DNA of 64,000 nucleotides, from assembly GCA_965202735.1 (NCBI GenBank), contig OZ241844.1:558001-622000 (forward strand), read 5' to 3'. This stretch comes from HK1 sp965202735. GTDB taxonomy: Bacteria > Pseudomonadota > Gammaproteobacteria > HK1. Under the pieces are notes generated by a model. That model was given only the letters and a program-made list of their open reading frames with translations, was not told where the DNA came from and made no database searches. Both the position numbers and the translations under genes were made by a program. This document shows positions 57,713-64,000 of the stretch, piece after piece. Each line of letters opens with the position of its first letter. The stretch's first letter is position 1.

Positions 57713-58587
57713 CGGGCCGCGCCGCCACCCCGGCCGATCCGCCGCGGCGCCGGGCGAGCGCCCTCGGCGTGATCCTGCGCGACCACCGCGCCCGGGCCGG
57801 CGCCGTCTTTCTCGCCGTCCTGACCGCGGCGGCGGTGTTCGCCCCCCTGGTCGCCCCCTACGACCCGAACGCCATGGAGTACATGATGCTGGACCCGCCC
57901 CAGGCGGCGCATCCGCTCGGGGTCGACGACCTGGGCCGCGATCTGCTCTCGAGGGTCATCCACGGCGCGCGCGTGTCGCTGTTCGTGGGGCTCGTCACGG
58001 TCGCCGTGGCCCTGGTCGCGGGCGTCGCCCTGGGGGTTGCCGCAGGCTACTATCGCGGCTGGGCCGACACCCTGATCATGCGCTACATCGACCTCCAGTG
58101 GGCATTCCCGAACATCCTGATCGCGGTCTACCTCGTCGCCGTCTTCGGCACCGGGCTGGCCAACGTGATCGTCGCGATCTCGCTCGCCTACCTCGACGAC
58201 TTCGCGCGGGTCGCCCGCGGCATGACCCTGTCGGTGAAGGAGGAGCAGTACGTCACCGCCGCCCGGGCGCTGGGCCTCTCGGACCTCAGGATCATGGCGC
58301 GCCACATCCTGCCCAACATCACCGCGCCGGTGATCGTGCTGGCCACGGTCAGCGTGTCGAACGCGATCCTCGCCGAGGCGGTGCTGTCGTTCCTCGGCCT
58401 CGGGGTAAGCTCGGACACGCCGACCTGGGGCCTGATCCTCTCGGAAGCGCGCAGCTTCGTGAGCCGCGCCTGGTGGCTCGGCATCTTCCCCGGCCTCGCG
58501 ATCATGCTGACGGTGCTGTCGATCAACTTCCTCGGCGACGCGCTGCGCGACGCGCTCGACGTGCGCGAGAGCCGGGACATCGCGTAG
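57709..58587 (+). CDS. ABC transporter permease, DppC/OppC type
   Basis: 292 residues. LGVDDLGRDLLSRVIHGARV and SLFVGLVTVAVALVAG, then RYIDLQWAFPNILIAVYLVA, the EAA loop VTAARALGLSDLRIMARHIL and FLGLGVSSDTPTWGLIL are typical of OppC partners. The ATG overlaps the previous stop (ATGA), so both permeases are translated together. The dispersed 85-bp repeat lies right after the stop, then the DUF1028 gene. Confidence 0.93.
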   Translation: MTGRAATPADPPRRRASALGVILRDHRARAGAVFLAVLTAAAVFAPLVAPYDPNAMEYMMLDPPQAAHPLGVDDLGRDLLSRVIHGARVSLFVGLVTVAVALVAGVALGVAAGYYRGWADTLIMRYIDLQWAFPNILIAVYLVAVFGTGLANVIVAISLAYLDDFARVARGMTLSVKEEQYVTAARALGLSDLRIMARHILPNITAPVIVLATVSVSNAILAEAVLSFLGLGVSSDTPTWGLILSEARSFVSRAWWLGIFPGLAIMLTVLSINFLGDALRDALDVRESRDIA

Positions 58588-58597
58588 ACGTCGGGAC

Positions 58598-58685
58598 CGT
58601 GAGCGAAACAGGGTGGCCGACCGCACCCGGAAGGGGTCCCGTTCCCGCGCAATGGCGCGCTCGATACGTGGCAGGATGATTCTCG
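58598..58685 (+). repeat. copy B of the ~85-bp dispersed repeat
   Basis: Matches 16924-17010 and the reverse of 62722-62806, with a core GCGCAATGGCGCGCTCGATA. Sits between the second permease and DUF1028 genes. Confidence 0.85.
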
Positions 58686-58716
58686 TCGGCGTCCTTGCCC
58701 GGAACGGGAGACAGCC

Positions 58717-59454
58717 GTGACCTGGTCGATACTTGCGAGAGATCCCGAGAGCGGGCTGCTCGGGCTGGCGGTGGCGTCGAAGTTCTTCGCGGTGGGCGCG
58801 CTCTGCCCCTGGAGCGGCGGGCCGCACGGCGCGGCGATGAGCCAGGCGCTGCCGAACCCGGAGCTCGGCCATCGCGCCCTCGGCCTGCTGGCGGAGGGAC
58901 ACCGGGCCGGCGATGCCGTCGCCATGCTCGCGGGCATGGACGCGGGCATCGACCAGCGCCAGCTTCACGTGATCGACGCCGCGGGCGGCACCGCCGCGCA
59001 CACCGGCGCGCGCTGCGTCGACTGGTGCGGACACCTGACGGAGCCGGGAGTCTCGGTGGCCGGCAACATGCTCGCGGGGCGCGCGGTCGTCGCCGAGACC
59101 CTCGGCGCGTGGAAGGCCGGCGCGGGCCTGCCCATCGTCGAGCGCCTGATCGCGGCCATGCAGGCCGGCGAGGACGCCGGCGGCGACAAGCGGGGCAGAC
59201 AGTCGATCGCGCTGCGCATCCAGGGCCCGGAGGTCTTCCCGCGCCTGGACCTGCGGGTCGACGACCACCGGGAGCCGATCCCCGAGCTCCGGCGCCTGTA
59301 CGAGGTCGCGAAGGAGCGCTTCATCCCCTTCTCCGCCGGGATGCCGCGCGCGGGACGGCCCTGCGGCATCCTGGACCGCGCGGTGACGGAGCGGATCATC
59401 GAGCGCGACGCGGGCAAGCCGCTGGCGGCGCGGGTCGAAATCCCCGAGGGGTGA
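58717..59454 (+). CDS. DUF1028 protein (Ntn-hydrolase-like)
   Basis: 245 residues from a GTG. Recognised by MTWSILARDPESGLLGLAVA, GGPHGAAMSQALPNPELGHR, RQLHVIDAAGGTAAHTGARC, VSVAGNMLAGRAVVAETL and RQSIALRIQGPE. The fold resembles Ntn hydrolases, but the reaction is unproven. Genes of this family are often found with gamma-glutamyltransferase-type acylases and peptide transporters, as here, suggesting peptide or amide catabolism. The gene's end overlaps the tandem duplication before the next gene. Confidence 0.88.
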   Translation: MTWSILARDPESGLLGLAVASKFFAVGALCPWSGGPHGAAMSQALPNPELGHRALGLLAEGHRAGDAVAMLAGMDAGIDQRQLHVIDAAGGTAAHTGARCVDWCGHLTEPGVSVAGNMLAGRAVVAETLGAWKAGAGLPIVERLIAAMQAGEDAGGDKRGRQSIALRIQGPEVFPRLDLRVDDHREPIPELRRLYEVAKERFIPFSAGMPRAGRPCGILDRAVTERIIERDAGKPLAARVEIPEG

Positions 59455-59611
59455 GCGGTGGCGCAGGCGTTCACCACGCGGCCGGAGATCCGCGGCGCGT
59501 TCGGCGCGGTCGCCGGTACCTGCTGGAAGGCGTGAGCGGTGGCGCAGGCGTTCACCACACGGCCGGAGATCCGCGGCACGTTCGGCGCGGTCGCCAGCAC
59601 CCACTGGATCG
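59451..59611. repeat. 81-bp tandem duplication of the ggt start
   Basis: GTGAGCGGTGGCGCAGGCGT occurs at 59451 and 59532 (period 81). The first copy makes a 25-codon mini-frame (GTG 59458 to TGA 59533-59535) repeating the first codons of the ggt gene. It overlaps the DUF1028 stop. Confidence 0.92.
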
Positions 59612-61332
59612 CGTCGGCGGCCGGGTTCGGGATCCTGGAAAAGGGCGGCAACGCGTTCGACGCGGCGGCCGCGACCGGATTCGTGCTCCAGATCGTCGAG
59701 CCGCACCTGAACGGACCGGGCGGCGAGGCGCCGATCATCGTGCATCCGGCCGGAGCCGACCGGCCCCGCGTGCTCTGCGGCCAGGGGACCGCCCCCGCCG
59801 CGGCCACCATCGCCCGGATGCGCGCGATGGGCGTGGCCGGGATGCCCGGCGTCGGGCTGCTGCCCGCCGTGGTGCCGGGGGCGTTCGGCGCGTGGATGCG
59901 GCTCCTGCTGGAGCACGGGTCCATGCGGCTGCGCGACGTTCTCGGTCCGGCCATCGGCTACGCCGGCAACGGCTACCCGCTCGTGCACCGGGCGGCCGAG
60001 TCGATCCACGCCATCGCCCCGTTCTTCCGCGCGCACTGGAAGCATTCCGCCGAGGTCTGGCTTCCCGGGGGCGGCCCGCCCCGCCCCGGCGCGCGGGTGG
60101 CGCAGCCGCAGATCGCCGGCGCCTACGCCCGCATCCTCGCCGAGGCCGAGTCCGCCGGCCCCCACCGCGAAGCCCAGATCGAGGCGGCGATACATGCCTT
60201 CTATCGAGGCTTCGTCGCCGATGCGGTGGATCGGTTCTACCGCACCGAGCAGGCGGACGACACGGGTACGCGCCACCCCGGTCTCCTGACCGGCGAGGAC
60301 ATGGCGCGATGGCATCCGGCCTGGGAGGACCCCGTCTCGATCGAGTTCGCGGGGACGACGGTCCACAAGACCGGTCCGTGGGGCCAGGGGCCGGCGCTGC
60401 TGCAGGCCCTGGGGATCCTCGAGGCGCGAGGCATCGCCGGCGTGGAGCCCGGCAGCGCGTCGTGGGTGCACCTGGTGGTGGAGGCGCTGAAGCTGTCGCT
60501 CGCCGACCGGGACGCCTGGTTCGGCGATCCCGACCACGCCGAGGTCCCGCTCGCCGGGCTGCTCTCGCCCGGGTACATCGAGAGGCGGGCGGCGACGATC
60601 GGGGACGCCGCGGGACAGGACCTGCGCCCGGGCGACCCCGCAGCCGGCGGCGCGGTCCGCCGCGAGGCCCTCATGGCGCTGGCGGCGACGCCGGACGCCG
60701 CCGCTCCGGGGGCCGGCGAGCCCACGTTCGTCGACCTGCCGGAGATCGAAGGCGATACCGTCCACCTGGATGTGGTCGACCGCTGGGGGAACCTGGTCAG
60801 CGCCACGCCGAGCGGCGGGTGGATGCAGGGCTCGCCCGCGGTGCCCGGCCTGGGGTTCGGCATCACCACCCGTGGCCAGATGTTCTGGCTGGACGAACGC
60901 CTGCCGTCGCACCTCGCCCCGGGCCGCCGGCCGCGCACGACCCTGACCCCCACGGTCCTGACCCGCGACGGAAGGGCGGTGGCCGGACTCGGCACGCCCG
61001 GCGGCGACCAGCAGGAGCAGTGGACGCTCGGACTGCTGCTGCGCCACCTGCACCAGGGGCTGAACCTGCAGGCCGCCATCGACGCGCCGCTGTTCCATAC
61101 CACCCATTACGTGAGCTCCTTCGCGCCGCGGGCCTTCGCCCGCGGCGGGCTGCGCATCGAGGACCGGTTTCCCGCGGCGGTGCGCGACGAGCTGACGGAC
61201 CGCGGCCATGTCCTGGAGGTCCAGCCCGCCTGGTCGCTGGGGCGAATGTGCGCCGCCGGATTCACCCCCGAGGGCCTGGTGCGCGCCGCGGCGACGCCCC
61301 GGTTCATGCAGGCCTACGCAGTGGGGCGCTGA
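59539..61332 (+). CDS. ggt: gamma-glutamyltransferase-family Ntn acylase
   Basis: 597 residues. It lacks an export signal, unlike secreted GGT, so it is likely cytoplasmic. Family marks are GFGILEKGGNAFDAAAATGF, HLNGPGGEAPIIV, and the autoprocessing/nucleophile threonine Thr407 in GDTVHLDVVDRWGNLVSATP, followed by LGTPGGDQQEQWTLGLLLR. It should cleave gamma-glutamyl or similar amide bonds after self-cleavage. GTG 59539 is set by the duplicate copy upstream, which ends in a stop; the second copy continues into the gene. It lies downstream of the transporter and DUF1028 genes. Confidence 0.88.
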   Translation: MAQAFTTRPEIRGTFGAVASTHWIASAAGFGILEKGGNAFDAAAATGFVLQIVEPHLNGPGGEAPIIVHPAGADRPRVLCGQGTAPAAATIARMRAMGVAGMPGVGLLPAVVPGAFGAWMRLLLEHGSMRLRDVLGPAIGYAGNGYPLVHRAAESIHAIAPFFRAHWKHSAEVWLPGGGPPRPGARVAQPQIAGAYARILAEAESAGPHREAQIEAAIHAFYRGFVADAVDRFYRTEQADDTGTRHPGLLTGEDMARWHPAWEDPVSIEFAGTTVHKTGPWGQGPALLQALGILEARGIAGVEPGSASWVHLVVEALKLSLADRDAWFGDPDHAEVPLAGLLSPGYIERRAATIGDAAGQDLRPGDPAAGGAVRREALMALAATPDAAAPGAGEPTFVDLPEIEGDTVHLDVVDRWGNLVSATPSGGWMQGSPAVPGLGFGITTRGQMFWLDERLPSHLAPGRRPRTTLTPTVLTRDGRAVAGLGTPGGDQQEQWTLGLLLRHLHQGLNLQAAIDAPLFHTTHYVSSFAPRAFARGGLRIEDRFPAAVRDELTDRGHVLEVQPAWSLGRMCAAGFTPEGLVRAAATPRFMQAYAVGR

Positions 61333-61344
61333 CCGGTGCCGACG

Positions 61345-62721
61345 ATGGAGCTGTCCGCGCTGACCGCCGTCTCCCCCGTCGACGGGCGGTACGGCGCCCG
61401 GACCGCCGCGCTGCGTCCGATCGCGAGCGAGTTCGGCCTCGTTCGATACCGGGTCGCGGTGGAGGTGGCCTGGCTGAAGACGCTGGCCGCCCGGGCGGAA
61501 TTCGATGCGCTGGCGCCGTTCGACCCCGCGGCGGAGAGCGCCCTCGACGCCATCGCGAGCGGCTTCTCGCTCGACGACGCCCGGCGGGTGAAGGCCATCG
61601 AGCGCGAGACGAACCACGACGTCAAGGCGGTCGAGTACTTCATCCGGGAGCGGGTCGCGGGCTCGCCCGGGCTGGCCGGCGCCCGGGAGATCGTCCACTT
61701 CGCGTGCACCTCGGAGGACATCAACAACCTCGCCTACGGGCTGATGCTGCGCGACGCCCGGGCCCGGGTGCTCGCGCCTTCGATGCGCGCCCTGCTCGAC
61801 GCGGTGCGGGGTCCGGCCCGCGAGCACGCCGCGGTGGCGATGCTCGCACGCACGCACGGCCAGCCAGCCTCGCCCACCACCGTCGGCAAGGAGATGTCGG
61901 TGTTCGCCGCGCGTCTGGAACGTCAGCTCGTCACGTTCGAATCGGTGCCGATCACGGGCAAGCTCAACGGTGCGGTCGGAAACTACAACGCCCACCTCGC
62001 CGCCTGTCCCGGCGTCGACTGGCATCGCGTCTCGCGCGAGTTCGTGGAAGGGCTCGGCCTCGTCTGGAACTCGCATACCACCCAGATCGAGCCCCACGAC
62101 GCGACGGCGGAGCTCCTCCACGCGCTGGCGCGGTTCAACCGGGTGGTGCTCGATCTGTGCCGCGACGTGTGGACCTACATCTCGCTCGGGTACTTCCGCC
62201 AGCGCCCCGTGGCCGGCGAGACCGGCTCGTCGACGATGCCGCACAAGGTCAACCCCATCGACTTCGAGAACGCCGAAGGCAACGTCGGGATCGCGAACGC
62301 GGTCCTGGAGCACCTGGCCGCGAAGCTGCCGGTGTCGCGCCTGCAGCGCGACCTGAGCGACTCGACGGCGCAGCGCAACCTGGGCGTCGGACTGGCGCAT
62401 TCCCTGATCGCGTACGACGCGTGCCGGAAGGGGATCGGCAAGCTCGCCCTCGACGAAGCGGCGGTCGCGCGCGACCTCGACGATGCCTGGGAGCTGCTCG
62501 CCGAGCCGATCCAGACCGTCATGCGCCGGCATGGAATCGATAGCTCCTACGAACGCCTCAAGGACCTCACACGCGGTCGCGCGGTCGATCGGGACACGCT
62601 CGCGCGCTTCATCGAGTCGCTCGCGATACCCCGCGAGGAGAAGGACGCCCTCCTCGCCCTCACCCCCGGCACATACGTGGGCGCGGCCGAGCGGCTCGCC
62701 CTCGAACCGCAGGGACGCTGA
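61345..62721 (+). CDS. purB: adenylosuccinate lyase
   Basis: 458 residues of the E. coli type (456). Catalyses two beta-eliminations in purine synthesis. Motifs: MELSALTAVSPVDGRYGART, ERETNHDVKAVEYFIRE, FACTSEDINNLAYG, ARTHGQPASPTTVGKEM (His) and the signature GETGSSTMPHKVNPIDFENA (flexible loop with Ser), then SDSTAQRNLGVGLAHS. ATG 61345 is chosen over GTG 61336 because MELSxLTAVSPVDGRYG is the family start. It starts 12 bp after the ggt stop. The dispersed repeat follows its stop directly. Confidence 0.96.
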   Translation: MELSALTAVSPVDGRYGARTAALRPIASEFGLVRYRVAVEVAWLKTLAARAEFDALAPFDPAAESALDAIASGFSLDDARRVKAIERETNHDVKAVEYFIRERVAGSPGLAGAREIVHFACTSEDINNLAYGLMLRDARARVLAPSMRALLDAVRGPAREHAAVAMLARTHGQPASPTTVGKEMSVFAARLERQLVTFESVPITGKLNGAVGNYNAHLAACPGVDWHRVSREFVEGLGLVWNSHTTQIEPHDATAELLHALARFNRVVLDLCRDVWTYISLGYFRQRPVAGETGSSTMPHKVNPIDFENAEGNVGIANAVLEHLAAKLPVSRLQRDLSDSTAQRNLGVGLAHSLIAYDACRKGIGKLALDEAAVARDLDDAWELLAEPIQTVMRRHGIDSSYERLKDLTRGRAVDRDTLARFIESLAIPREEKDALLALTPGTYVGAAERLALEPQGR

Positions 62722-62806
62722 CGGGAATTACCTTGCCACGTGTCGCGCGCGCCATTGCGCAAGAACGGGACCCCTTCCGGGGGCGGTCGGCAACCTTGTC
62801 CCGTTA
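62722..62806 (-). repeat. copy C of the ~85-bp dispersed repeat (opposite strand)
   Basis: The reverse complement contains GTCCCGTTCTTGCGCAATGG and CGACACGTGGCAAGG, as in copies A and B. It lies between the convergent ends of purB and the repeat-rich last gene. Confidence 0.85.
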
Positions 62807-63140
62807 GAAGTACGGGGCCTCGCACCGCACCCACCGCACCGGCGCGCCCCGCGGCACGGCATCGGTCCCCTGCCAGGCGGGCCTGTCCGGAGCCGGACAC
62901 CAGAAGTACGGGGCCTCGCACCGCACCCACCGCACCGGCGCGCCCCGCGGCACGGCATCGGTCCCCTGCCAGGCGGGCCTGTCCGGAGCCGGACACCAGA
63001 AGTACGGGGCCTCGCACCGCACCCACCGCACCGGCGCGCCCCGCGGCACGGCATCGGTCCCCTACCAGGCGGGCCTGTCCGGAGCCGGACACCAGAAGTA
63101 CGGGGCCTCGCACCGCACCCACCGCACCGGCGCACCGGCG
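62806..63140 (-). repeat. 96-bp tandem repeat, about 3.5 copies, coding a 32-residue unit
   Basis: AGAAGTACGGGGCCTCGCAC occurs at 62806, 62902, 62998 and 63094 (period 96). Read on the minus strand the unit is QGTDAVPRGAPVRWVRCEAP then YFWCPAPDRPAW. The copies are nearly identical. One carries CCTACC instead of CCTGCC, turning a CAG into a TAG stop at 63062-63064. The frame is open again beyond it, to TAA at 62804-62806. Confidence 0.95.
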
Positions 63141-64000
63141 CCGGCCGACGGCGGTGGTCCAACCCGACCCTCCACGGACCACATCCACTCGCCGGGGCCG
63201 CCGGCGGACCAGCTCTCCCCGGTGGGCAGGCTGCGGTATCCCGGACCGCGATAGGGACCCGGCGGTGGCGGATAGACCGCACCCGGCGCGATCGCCGGAC
63301 CCGCGGCGTCGGCGCCGCGACCGGAGAAGACCGGCGGGCCCGCCATGGAGGTCCGCATGGCGAACCCGCCGTCGAACGTCTCCGCGGCTCCCGGCGGGGA
63401 GCCGGAGGGCGCATGCGCGCCCATGTCCGCAACGGCCGTCGTTTCCGGGCCCGGGGCGTCGGCGCCGGCCGCGACGGGGGGCTCCGGCTCCGCTCCTCCG
63501 CGGAAGACGAGCACCAGGAAGCCCACGATGATCAGCGGGCCCCACAGCGCCAGCAGGCCGCCCAGGCCTCCCGACTGCTCCTGCGTGGAGTCCATGACGG
63601 CGCCGGGGTGCATCGGTCCGGGCGGCCGCGGGGTGTCGATGGAGAGCCCGGGATCGCGAGACGGCGCCGCCGGCGCGGCGGACGTGGCGGCGGCCACGCT
63701 CCCGGAAGCGTCCGCAGGGCCGGCCGCGCCCGCGCCCGCCTCCGACAATCGTTTGATGCCCGCCCGGCCGACACCCCCGGAAGCGTCCGCGAGATCGGCC
63801 GAGACCGCCTTCGGAGCATGGGCCGCCGCTTCACCCGCGGCAGCCGCCGGGGGGGGCGTCGCGGCCGGAGTCCCGGATGCCGGGGTCCCGGATGCGAGCG
63901 CGGCGCTCCGAGCCGTCCGGGCCGCCTTCTTCGGCGAGGCGGCGGCTCTCCCGGCCGTCTTGCCGGCGCCGGCCGATGCCTTGCTCGCGGCCTTCTTCCG
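63062..64000 (-). CDS. Lys/Ala-rich membrane-anchored protein with Trp/Cys repeat tail (5' end outside window)
   Basis: The frame is open from the window edge to a TAG at 63062, giving about 312 residues; the true start is beyond 64000. The visible N-terminal part is histone H1/AlgP-like (KKAASKASAGAGKTAGRAAA), then Ala/Pro/Gly-rich. One membrane helix follows (GLLALWGPLIIVGFLVLVFR, about 63510-63570), then a Pro/Gly-rich region and the first copy of the 32-residue unit (CEAPYFWCPAPDRPAW). The same frame continues through about two and a half more repeat units to a TAA at 62804 if the TAG is ignored. I do not recognise the family; composition suggests DNA- or envelope-associated, which is only a guess. 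A TTG at 63748 is not needed as a start. Confidence 0.6.
   Translation of the reverse strand, partial: RKKAASKASAGAGKTAGRAAASPKKAARTARSAALASGTPASGTPAATPPPAAAAGEAAAHAPKAVSADLADASGGVGRAGIKRLSEAGAGAAGPADASGSVAAATSAAPAAPSRDPGLSIDTPRPPGPMHPGAVMDSTQEQSGGLGGLLALWGPLIIVGFLVLVFRGGAEPEPPVAAGADAPGPETTAVADMGAHAPSGSPPGAAETFDGGFAMRTSMAGPPVFSGRGADAAGPAIAPGAVYPPPPGPYRGPGYRSLPTGESWSAGGPGEWMWSVEGRVGPPPSAGAGAPVRWVRCEAPYFWCPAPDRPAW

Noticed and set aside
57676..62532. 1,618-codon minus-strand frame opposite DUF1028, ggt and purB
   Set aside because: Antisense shadow without a recognisable product.
62806..63140. CRISPR-like array
   Set aside because: The 96-bp units are contiguous, without spacers, and code in frame.

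Overview
The window is GC-rich, gene-dense bacterial DNA and looks like a chromosome of a Pseudomonadota (proteobacterium). It carries a PII protein, bacterial LeuC/LeuD, an E1o-E2o-E3 2-oxoglutarate dehydrogenase set, an E. coli-type PurB, a DUF1244 protein and a classical (type V) autotransporter. I cannot fix the class: PII and MDH look gamma/beta-like, LeuD looks alpha-like, and there is no 16S gene. Because GC is high, most long antisense reading frames are shadows of real genes.

Region by region. 1-7.3 kb is core sequence: the 3' end of an Lhr-type helicase, mug (minus), glnB with a candidate sigma-54 promoter, leuC and leuD, a wrecked Rpn-family nuclease/transposase gene, a vapBC pair with a palindromic operator, and a TerB-like gene. 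A tRNA-Ser(GGA) at 7.3 kb is followed by accessory DNA to about 14.7 kb: transposase fragments, a higBA pair, a gene remnant, and a tight four-gene minus-strand operon. That operon encodes a MotA/ZorA-like channel subunit, a MotB-like single-helix coiled-coil protein without a recognisable OmpA domain, a membrane-anchored vWA-like protein and a four-helix membrane protein. It is my best candidate for an undescribed (Zorya-like) system.

14.8-26.6 kb holds a trimethylamine/dimethylamine dehydrogenase-family flavoenzyme, a second vapBC-type pair, and a 2,086-residue autotransporter gene now broken twice. One break is a single-base frameshift. The other is a complete IS1595-family element (26-bp perfect inverted repeats, 8-bp target duplication) carrying a DNA methyltransferase, a PD-(D/E)XK nuclease-like gene and a small ORF, which together look like a compact restriction-modification cargo. 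26.7-37.3 kb is a minus-strand catabolic operon: choline-sulfatase-like enzyme, hydantoinase/oxoprolinase A and B, an SDR and a three-subunit molybdenum hydroxylase. 37.6-41.0 kb is the ATP-grasp / alpha-E / transglutaminase trio, followed by an intact IS5-family element.

42.4-54.6 kb is central metabolism: a STAS protein, mdh and gltA on the minus strand, divergent from sucA-sucB-lpd-acnA-DUF1244 on the plus strand. 54.7-62.7 kb holds an oligopeptide-type ABC binding protein and two permeases, DUF1028, a gamma-glutamyltransferase-family gene and purB. The window ends in a partial gene with a Lys/Ala-rich N-terminus, one membrane helix and a 32-residue repeat cut by a nonsense codon.

A recurring theme is local tandem duplication of 70-121 bp at gene boundaries (at least six cases), plus two small dispersed repeat families: one of about 85 bp with three copies, and a 66-bp MITE with two copies.
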